Positions 59,227 to 64,000 of a stretch of DNA of 64,000 nt are shown here, in pieces. The notes below the pieces were generated by a model. The model had not been told where the DNA came from and ran no database searches. It saw only the letters and a list, made by a program, of their open reading frames with translations. Made by a program: the position numbers and the translations under genes. The DNA is from Glycomyces sambucus (lineage in GTDB: Bacteria > Actinomycetota > Actinomycetes > Mycobacteriales > Micromonosporaceae): assembly GCF_900102815.1 (NCBI RefSeq), contig NZ_FNGF01000002.1, positions 248,001-312,000 of the forward strand, read 5' to 3'. Positions within the stretch are counted from its first letter, which is position 1. The number at the start of each line of letters is the position of its first letter.

Positions 59227-59247
59227 GCACGCCGCTGGAGGGCGTGC
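59227..59247 (-). promoter_or_regulatory. Hairpin just upstream of the FMN reductase ribosome site
   Basis: GCACGCC pairs with GGCGTGC over a 7-base loop, 20 bases upstream of AAGGA. With the hairpin at 59325-59357 it could form alternative structures controlled by leader translation. Confidence 0.45.
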
Positions 59248-59324
59248 TGGGAAGGGACCCGCTGGGGCCCTGGGGAATCGGCGCCGCGTGAGGCCGCGGC
59301 CGGATCGTGTGTGAAGGTGTGCGC

Positions 59325-59357
59325 GTCGGGAGCGGCCCGTGGCGGGCGGGTCCCGAC
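59325..59357 (-). promoter_or_regulatory. Attenuator-like hairpin at the end of the leader peptide
   Basis: GTCGGGA (59325-59331) pairs with TCCCGAC (59351-59357), and an inner stem pairs GCCCG with CGGGC over a 3-base loop. The outer stem touches the leader stop codon, so a ribosome finishing or stalling in the leader would change whether it forms. Confidence 0.55.
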
Positions 59358-59443
59358 TAGCGCATTCGGGGACGACAGAGGGCGCTGGCGGCGCGCATCT
59401 GGTCGATCTCGCGCCGCCGCGTCAGGAGGCTGGCGGACGTCAT
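59357..59443 (-). CDS. Cysteine-containing leader peptide of the monooxygenase operon
   Basis: ATG at 59443 lies 7 bases after a TAGTGT -10 element, so the mRNA is leaderless. The 28-residue peptide contains LLTRRREID and ends SALCRPRMR, with its only Cys six residues from the end. The same core, T-(R/K)-R-R-x-I-D followed by SALCRP, occurs in the peptide at 60131-60247. Short peptides of this kind are annotated as leader peptides before actinobacterial sulfur genes. Scarce charged cysteine tRNA would stall ribosomes at the Cys codon. A hairpin begins at its stop codon. Function is inferred; the reading frame and match are direct. Confidence 0.7.
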   Translation of the reverse strand: MTSASLLTRRREIDQMRAASALCRPRMR

Positions 59444-59450
59444 GCCGACA

Positions 59451-59456
59451 ACACTA
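59451..59456 (-). promoter_or_regulatory. -10 element of the monooxygenase operon
   Basis: TAGTGT on the minus strand, 7 bases before the leader-peptide ATG. The matching -35 position falls inside the Rrf2-type site at 59463-59483. Confidence 0.5.
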
Positions 59457-59462
59457 GCAGTA

Positions 59463-59483
59463 TTCCTATAGAAATACTAGGAT
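59463..59483. promoter_or_regulatory. Rrf2-type site C
   Basis: TTCCTAT-N7-CTAGGAT, 21 bp, the same design as sites at 60259 and 60839. It covers the -35 region of the monooxygenase operon and also lies just upstream of the winged-helix gene's 3' end. Confidence 0.65.
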
Positions 59484-59486
59484 TTC

Positions 59487-60062
59487 TTAGATGGTGAGAA
59501 GCCGGTCCTCGCCGGGGTACCCGGCCGGGGTGGTCCGGTACTCCACGTCCCGGCTGCGCGTGAACCGGTAGCCCACCCCCCGCACCGTGGCCACCAGGGC
59601 GTCGAACTCGGCGAGCTTGGCGCGCAGGCGCCGCACGTGGACGTCGACGGTGCGCCCGGGCAGGCCCGTGTCCGGTGTCTCCCAGACGTACTGGAGCAGC
59701 TCCGACCGGGTGTGGACCATGCCGGGGTGGCGGGCGAGGAAGGCCAGGAGCTCGAACTCCAGACGGGTCAGCGCGACCACCTCGCCGTGGATGGTGACCT
59801 CGCGGCCGGCGGTGTCGATGACGAGCGCGGGCGCGGGGGCCGGGATTCCGGGGACCGGGGCCTCGAGGGCCGGCTCGGGCGGGGACGCCTGCGCCCCTTC
59901 GACGTTGACGCGCCCTCCGCCCTGCGCGAGCACCCCGAGCGCCGCGGTGAGGCGGCGCGCCAGGCGCGGGTCGTCGGCGGGGATCTCGACGGTGACGGTG
60001 ATCGTGGCGGTGCCCGTGCGGCGGTGGACCGGGGGACGGGTGCGGGTCTGGACGGGAGTCAT
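59487..60062 (-). CDS. Orphan OmpR/PhoB-type winged-helix protein
   Basis: The 191 residues lack a receiver domain. The N-terminal half is a proline-rich linker containing a short strand pair (ATITVTVEIPADDPRLARRL). The C-terminal half is a complete OmpR/PhoB winged helix (VALTRLEFELLAFLARHPGM, SELLQYVWE, TVDVHVRRLRAKL, VRGVGYRF). Without a receiver, its activity must be set by amount or by a partner. Its amount appears tightly controlled: an Rrf2-type site and a cysteine leader peptide precede it. It sits between the monooxygenase operon and rrf2, so activation of sulfur genes is a reasonable guess. Confidence 0.85.
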   Translation of the reverse strand: MTPVQTRTRPPVHRRTGTATITVTVEIPADDPRLARRLTAALGVLAQGGGRVNVEGAQASPPEPALEAPVPGIPAPAPALVIDTAGREVTIHGEVVALTRLEFELLAFLARHPGMVHTRSELLQYVWETPDTGLPGRTVDVHVRRLRAKLAEFDALVATVRGVGYRFTRSRDVEYRTTPAGYPGEDRLLTI

Positions 60063-60130
60063 GGCGGCGCCTTCGTTCGATTCTCGACAGAGGATTCCGG
60101 GACGGGCGGCGACGTCGGGCAGCGCTCGGT

Positions 60131-60247
60131 TCAGCGCACCGCCGCGGCGGGGCCGCCCGGGCGACACAGCGCGGAGTCCGAACGCGCGAAGTCGATGTGG
60201 CGCCTCTTGGTCCACCCCGTCCTCGCCGGTTCGCTGGTGCGGTTCAC
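60131..60247 (-). CDS. Second cysteine-containing leader peptide, before the winged-helix gene
   Basis: GTG at 60247 lies 6 bases after TATGCT (60259-60254 on the minus strand), again a leaderless layout. The 38-residue frame contains TKRRHIDFARSDSALCRPGG, which aligns with the core of the leader at 59357-59443 (T-[RK]-R-R-x-I-D, x-x-R-x-x-SALCRP). Its stop codon lies 68 bases before the winged-helix gene. Two independent short frames with the same ending make chance unlikely. It probably links winged-helix protein synthesis to cysteine supply. Confidence 0.68.
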   Translation of the reverse strand: MNRTSEPARTGWTKRRHIDFARSDSALCRPGGPAAAVR

Positions 60248-60253
60248 CCCGAC

Positions 60254-60279
60254 AGCATATCCTATCGATCAAGTAGGAT
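60254..60279. promoter_or_regulatory. Rrf2-type site B with flanking -10 elements
   Basis: ATCCTAT-N7-GTAGGAT occupies 60259-60279. On the minus strand TATGCT (60259-60254), the -10 of the leader/winged-helix gene, touches one end. On the plus strand TAGGAT (60274-60279) is a -10 candidate for rrf2. One bound dimer could repress both directions. Confidence 0.65.
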
Positions 60280-60327
60280 TCAAGTACACGTTCCCATTTG
60301 CCCCGAAACACGAGGAGGGAGCCCGCC

Positions 60328-60783
60328 ATGCAGGTCTCCGCTCGCGGCGAGTACGCCGTCCGCATCGCGGTCACGCTGGCCCAAGGCCATCCGCGCACCA
60401 TCTCCGCCAGCTCCCTGGCCGCCGCGCAGGCCCTGCCGCGCAAGTTCGCGGAGGTGATCCTCGGCGACCTGCGCCGGGCGCACCTCGTCGACAGCGTCCG
60501 CGGGGTCGAGGGCGGCTACCGCCTCGCCCGGTCCCCTGAGGACGTCTCGGTGGGGGAGGTGCTCCGCGCCGTCGACGGGCCCCTCGCCGAGGTCCGCGGG
60601 CGCCGCCCCGAGGAGACGAGCTACGAAGGCGCCGCGGTGAACCTGCCGCGGCTGTGGGTCGCCGCGCGGGCCGCGGTGCGCTCGGTCTTCGACGAGGTCT
60701 CCCTGGCCCAGGCCGCGACGGGGGAGTTCCCGCTCCGCATCGACGAGCTCACCGCCGCCGACGACGCGTGGACGCCCCGGTAG
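60328..60783 (+). CDS. Rrf2-family regulator (CymR-like)
   Basis: The 151-residue Rrf2 protein has the winged helix ISASSLAAAQALPRKFAEVILGDLRRAHLVDSVRGVEGGYRLAR. It has no cysteine at all, so it does not carry an Fe-S cluster like IscR or NsrR. CymR, the cysteine-metabolism repressor of Firmicutes, is also cluster-free. ATG at 60328 follows GAGGAGGGAG. A 21-bp site lies in its own promoter, and two more precede the organosulfur operon and egtA. Control of sulfur scavenging is a strong inference from this arrangement. Confidence 0.88.
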   Translation: MQVSARGEYAVRIAVTLAQGHPRTISASSLAAAQALPRKFAEVILGDLRRAHLVDSVRGVEGGYRLARSPEDVSVGEVLRAVDGPLAEVRGRRPEETSYEGAAVNLPRLWVAARAAVRSVFDEVSLAQAATGEFPLRIDELTAADDAWTPR

Positions 60784-60838
60784 TCCACATCGCCCGGTGG
60801 CGGTTGCGCGGGGGGCGCGGGCGCCGTACCATGCCTAT

Positions 60839-60859
60839 ATCCTATTGATCCGATAGGAA
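60839..60859. promoter_or_regulatory. Rrf2-type site A, upstream of egtA
   Basis: ATCCTAT-N7-ATAGGAA, 21 bp, with a further half-site CCTAT just upstream (60834-60838). It lies 53-73 bases before the egtA ATG. Confidence 0.65.
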
Positions 60860-60911
60860 TACTGTGTGCGGGCCCGGCGCCCGCCGCCTCCGCCGAGACC
60901 CGGGAGTCAGC

Positions 60912-62123
60912 ATGTCCGAAGCCCCGCTCCGCGACCGCGCCGCCGCGCCCCTGACCGAGGACGCCGCGCACGAGCGCATCGCCTCCCTGGCCTTCGAGCC
61001 CGCCGCCACCGGGCGCGTCGGCGCCGAGGTGGAATGGCACCTCACCAGCCCCGCCGACCGGCGCCGCCGCGTCGACCCCGAGACCGTCAAGGCCCTCCTC
61101 GGCGTCCGCGACGCCCTCCCGCGCCGCACCCGCCTCAGCTTCGAACCCGGCGGCGCCCTCGAACTGAGCACCCGGCCCGGCACCCTCACCGAGTGCTTCG
61201 ACGACCTCGAAGCCGACCGCGACCGCATCGCCGCCGCCCTCGCCGCCGAGGGCCTGGAGCTCCTTGGCCTGGGCCTCGACCCGGTCCGCCTGCCCCGCAG
61301 GGTCGTCCGCAGCCCCCGCTACCAGGCCATGGAGGAGCTGTTCGACCAGGACGGGCGCGCCGGGCGCTGGATGATGGCCAACACCGCCTCCGTCCAGGTC
61401 TGCGTCGACACCGGCACCGAGGCCGACCTCGCCGCCCGCTGGACCCGCGCCCACCGCCTCGCCCCCGTCCTCATCGCCGCCTTCGCGAACTCCCCGCTGC
61501 GCCGCGGCGAACCGAGCCTGTGGCGCTCCACCCGCCAGCACGTGTGGACCGCGATCGACCCCACCCGGTCCCGCCCCGTCTCCGCCGGCGACCCCCGCGA
61601 GACCTGGGCCCGCTACGCCCTCGACGCCCGCGTCATGGCCGTGCGCGGACCCGGCCGCTGGACCGTCCCCCGCGGCCTCACCTTCCGCGACTGGCTGCGC
61701 GCCACCGACCTCCGCCCGCCCACCCGCGACGACCTCGACTACCACCTGACCACGCTCTTCCCGCCGGTGCGCCCGCGGGGGCGCTACCTCGAACTGCGCA
61801 TGATCGACGCCCAGCCCGGCCCCGACTGGATCGTCCCCGTCGCCCTCGCCGCCGCCCTCTTCGACCACCCCGGCGCCGCCGCGGCCGCCGACCGCGCCCT
61901 CGCACCCCTGTGGGACGGCGCCACCGCCGCCGACCTCGCCCTCCGCGCCGCCACCGCCGCCCTCGGCGACGGCCCCATCGCCGCCGCCGCCCTCGCCTGC
62001 TTCACCGCCGCCCGCGACGCCACCGCCGACCCCCGCATCGCCGCCGCCCTCGACCGCCACACCGAGACCTTCGTCGCCAGAGCCCGCACCAGAGCCGACG
62101 ACCTCGTCGCCGCCCGCCGCTGA
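60912..62123 (+). CDS. egtA: Glutamate-cysteine ligase EgtA (ergothioneine biosynthesis)
   Basis: A 403-residue GCS2-type ligase: RVGAEVEWHL at the start, LSFEPGGALELSTRPG (the substrate/metal-binding acidic loop), AFANSPLRRGEPSLWRSTRQ and DLDYHLTTLFPPVRPRGRYLEL are characteristic of EgtA rather than YbdK. It makes gamma-glutamylcysteine, the sulfur donor for EgtB. None of egtB, egtC or egtD is next to it, so it is an orphan copy or lies apart from the rest. ATG at 60912 has GGGAG 5 bases upstream; an in-frame GTG at 60864 could extend it. The Rrf2-type site A in its promoter ties it to sulfur status. Confidence 0.85.
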   Translation: MSEAPLRDRAAAPLTEDAAHERIASLAFEPAATGRVGAEVEWHLTSPADRRRRVDPETVKALLGVRDALPRRTRLSFEPGGALELSTRPGTLTECFDDLEADRDRIAAALAAEGLELLGLGLDPVRLPRRVVRSPRYQAMEELFDQDGRAGRWMMANTASVQVCVDTGTEADLAARWTRAHRLAPVLIAAFANSPLRRGEPSLWRSTRQHVWTAIDPTRSRPVSAGDPRETWARYALDARVMAVRGPGRWTVPRGLTFRDWLRATDLRPPTRDDLDYHLTTLFPPVRPRGRYLELRMIDAQPGPDWIVPVALAAALFDHPGAAAAADRALAPLWDGATAADLALRAATAALGDGPIAAAALACFTAARDATADPRIAAALDRHTETFVARARTRADDLVAARR

Positions 62124-62266
62124 CCGCCCACGTCACCACTTCGGACTCGCCGCGCCCCCGCAGCCCGGCCCGCCGATACGATGGGCGCGACCCTGCTCCC
62201 CGACCGTGCCAGCAGACCGTGCCATCAGATCAGGCCCTGCGGCCAAGCCCTCCGACAAGGACACCG

Positions 62267-64000
62267 ATGCCTCCCCGCCGCCCCACCGCGACCCGGCGCC
62301 GACTCATCGGAGGAGGACTCGCCCTCTCGGGCGCCGCCCTCCTCGCCGCCTCCGGCGACGACCGCCCCGCCACCGCACCCGACGGCGACCGCGCCGCCGA
62401 GCGCGCCGCGACCGGCCTCCTCGACCGCGCCCGCGACCTCCTCGTCGGCGGCGCCTTCGACCCCGCCGACGCGGACTACGCGCAGGCCCTCGGCGCCCTC
62501 GACCGCGCCGCGACCCGCTTCTGGGACGACATGGACCGCGGCGAGGACCGCACCGCACTGTGGAGCGACATCGCCCCGCCCTCCGACCCCGCCGGCTTCA
62601 ACACCGCCTACTCCCGGATCCTGCGCACCGCCCTCGCGTGGGCCACCCCCGGCACCGGCCAGCACGGCGACGACGCGATCGCCGCGGGCCTCGCCGACGC
62701 CCTCGCGCTCCTCCACCGCGAGGGCTACCACGCCGACGCCGAGCGCACCGGCAACTGGTACTGGTGGGAGATCGGCTCGCCCGCCGCCCTCATGCGCGCC
62801 TGCGTCCTCCTCGGCGACCACGTCCCCCGCGACGACCTCGCCCGGTACCTCGCCACCGTCGACCGCTGGTGCCCCGGCGCCTCCGTGCGCCCCACCGCAC
62901 CCGACGAGGCCGAGACCGGCGCCAACCGCGCCGACAAGGCCGCGATCCTCACCCTCCGCGGCATCCTCGGCCGCAGCCCCGCCAAACTCGAGCAGGCCCG
63001 CGACGACCTCACCGGCGCCGCCGGCGACGGCGCGGGCAACGTCTTCGCGCTCGTCACCGCCGGCGACGGCTTCCACGACGACGGCTCGTACCTCCAGCAC
63101 GGCTGCGTCCCCAGCACCGGCAGCTACGGCATGGTCCTGCTCGGCTCGGTCGCGCTCGTCACCGCGCTCCTCCACGGCACCCGCTGGGCCGTGCCCGCCG
63201 CCGACGTCGAGCGCCTGTACACCACCGTCGAGCAGTCCTTCGCGCCCTTCAACGAGGACGGGCGCTTCATGGACTGCCTGCGCGGCAGGAGCATCGCCCG
63301 CCCCTACCACCGCGACGACACCACCGCCGCCGCGCTCCTCACCGCCGTCACCGCGCTGGCCGAGCACGCCTCCGAACCGCACCGCGCCCGCCTGCGCTCG
63401 CTCGCGAAGGGCTGGCTCGAACGGACCGGCCCCGCGGCCTACTTCGGCGCCGGAGACGTCGGCGGCATCCGGCGCGCCAAGGCCGTCCTCGCCGGCGACG
63501 ACCCGGCCGCCGCCCGGCCCGAACTCACCCGCGTCTACCCCGCGATGGACCGCATGCTCGTGCGCCGCGCCGACTGGTCACTGGCGCTGTCCATGTCCTC
63601 CAACCGCATCGCGGCCTACGAGACCGGAAGCGGCGAGAACCTGCGCGGCTGGTACACCGGCGACGGCATGTCCTACCTGTACCTCACCGCCGACCCGGAC
63701 CAGTACGGCGACGAGTTCTGGCCCACCGCCAACCCGTACCGGTACGCGGGCGTCACCGCCGACACGCGCGAGCGCGGACCCGAGGGCGAGGACGACCGCC
63801 TCACCGCCCCCCGCCCCGCGAACGACGTCGCCGGCGGCGCGACCCTGCTCGACCGGTACGCCGTCGCCGCCATGGACCTCGTCGCCGAGGGCTCCTCCCT
63901 GCGCGCCAAGAAGGCGTGGTTCGTCGCCGGTGACGCCGTGATCGCCCTCGGCGCCGGGATCACCGCCACCGACGGCCGCGCGGTCGTCACCGCCGTCGAG
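62267..64000 (+). CDS. Polysaccharide lyase, PL8 family, 3' end cut by the window
   Basis: The 578 visible codons, still open at the window end, begin with a twin-arginine-type signal (RRRLIGGGLALSGAALLAA). The alpha/alpha-toroid of a PL8 lyase follows: NWYWWEIGSP, ETGANRADKA, DDGSYLQHG, SYGMVLL and WYTGDGMSYLY. The catalytic Asn, His and Tyr would be N220, H278 and Y287; the 9-residue His-Tyr spacing matches hyaluronate lyases. PL8 enzymes cleave hyaluronan, chondroitin or xanthan by beta-elimination, and the substrate here is open. ATG at 62267 has AAGGA 5 bases upstream. TACGAT (62175-62180) may be its -10. Confidence 0.9.
   Translation, partial: MPPRRPTATRRRLIGGGLALSGAALLAASGDDRPATAPDGDRAAERAATGLLDRARDLLVGGAFDPADADYAQALGALDRAATRFWDDMDRGEDRTALWSDIAPPSDPAGFNTAYSRILRTALAWATPGTGQHGDDAIAAGLADALALLHREGYHADAERTGNWYWWEIGSPAALMRACVLLGDHVPRDDLARYLATVDRWCPGASVRPTAPDEAETGANRADKAAILTLRGILGRSPAKLEQARDDLTGAAGDGAGNVFALVTAGDGFHDDGSYLQHGCVPSTGSYGMVLLGSVALVTALLHGTRWAVPAADVERLYTTVEQSFAPFNEDGRFMDCLRGRSIARPYHRDDTTAAALLTAVTALAEHASEPHRARLRSLAKGWLERTGPAAYFGAGDVGGIRRAKAVLAGDDPAAARPELTRVYPAMDRMLVRRADWSLALSMSSNRIAAYETGSGENLRGWYTGDGMSYLYLTADPDQYGDEFWPTANPYRYAGVTADTRERGPEGEDDRLTAPRPANDVAGGATLLDRYAVAAMDLVAEGSSLRAKKAWFVAGDAVIALGAGITATDGRAVVTAVE

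Noticed and set aside
62181-63941. Two long plus-strand frames in the last 1.8 kb (from 62181 and 62206)
   Set aside because: Both are proline/arginine-rich shadows of the PL8 lyase, which is read from 62267 and is open to the window end.

Overview
The window is about 70 % G+C, rich in GTG starts and strong Shine-Dalgarno sequences, and codes densely on both strands. It also has repeated leaderless promoters (TANNNT placed 6-7 bases before a start codon), twin-arginine and lipoprotein exporters, and many secreted polysaccharide-degrading enzymes. This points to a soil saprophytic, probably mycelial actinomycete. Glycomycetaceae or a related family is a guess; no rRNA or other marker gene is present to settle it. 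I saw no tRNA, rRNA, CRISPR, complete insertion sequence or phage gene.

Layout. 1-3.8 kb: a TetR regulator cut by the window edge, divergent from a DHA2 drug exporter, then a secreted GH18 chitinase. 3.9-8.25 kb: an ArsR regulator divergent from an S41-type peptidase across a perfect palindrome, then a sulfotransferase and a phosphotransferase/lincosamide-nucleotidyltransferase pair. 8.3-13.9 kb: the SOS mutagenesis operon imuA'-imuB-dnaE2 behind a near-consensus LexA box; imuA' carries two in-frame repeat tracts. 13.9-17.4 kb: a long intergenic region with a 13-bp tandem repeat array and CAAGAA operators, then a starch-binding alpha-amylase. 17.5-20.8 kb: an SDR enzyme and PhoX phosphatase with a Pho box. 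20.8-26.0 kb: a quinate/shikimate catabolic locus (transporter, TetR, dehydrogenase, QsuB-like dehydratase). 26.0-29.4 kb: AraC regulator, GH1 beta-glucosidase and sugar transporter. 29.4-34.7 kb: an ATPase-nuclease with tandem palindromes, a cytochrome P450 divergent from an unusual regulator, a GlxA regulator and a membrane protein. 34.8-42.0 kb: pectinesterase, LysE exporter, GH5 cellulase, and a GH51-LacI pair. 42.0-50.8 kb: DUF1684 protein, NAD salvage (pnuC-nadR), small proteins, a CE1758/CE1759-type flavin operon, a thioredoxin-reductase-like enzyme divergent from an XRE-cupin regulator, and a HAD protein.

51-62 kb is the most interesting part: an organosulfur island. It has two ABC importers, an NtaA/DszA-like monooxygenase, two flavin reductases, an orphan winged-helix protein, an Rrf2 regulator and an orphan egtA. 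Three 21-bp sites (WTCCTAT-N7-NTAGGAW) lie exactly at three of its promoters. Two short leaderless reading frames ending in the same SALCRP core are apparent cysteine-sensing leader peptides. Together they suggest two-layer control of sulfur scavenging: an Rrf2 operator plus translation-dependent attenuation. The window ends inside a PL8 polysaccharide lyase.

A second unusual theme is a family of degenerate short tandem repeats sharing the core GTGCCGC (13-bp array at 14.2 kb, 14-bp array at 42.1 kb), with 15- and 18-bp tracts inside imuA' and a 15-bp tract at 18.4 kb.
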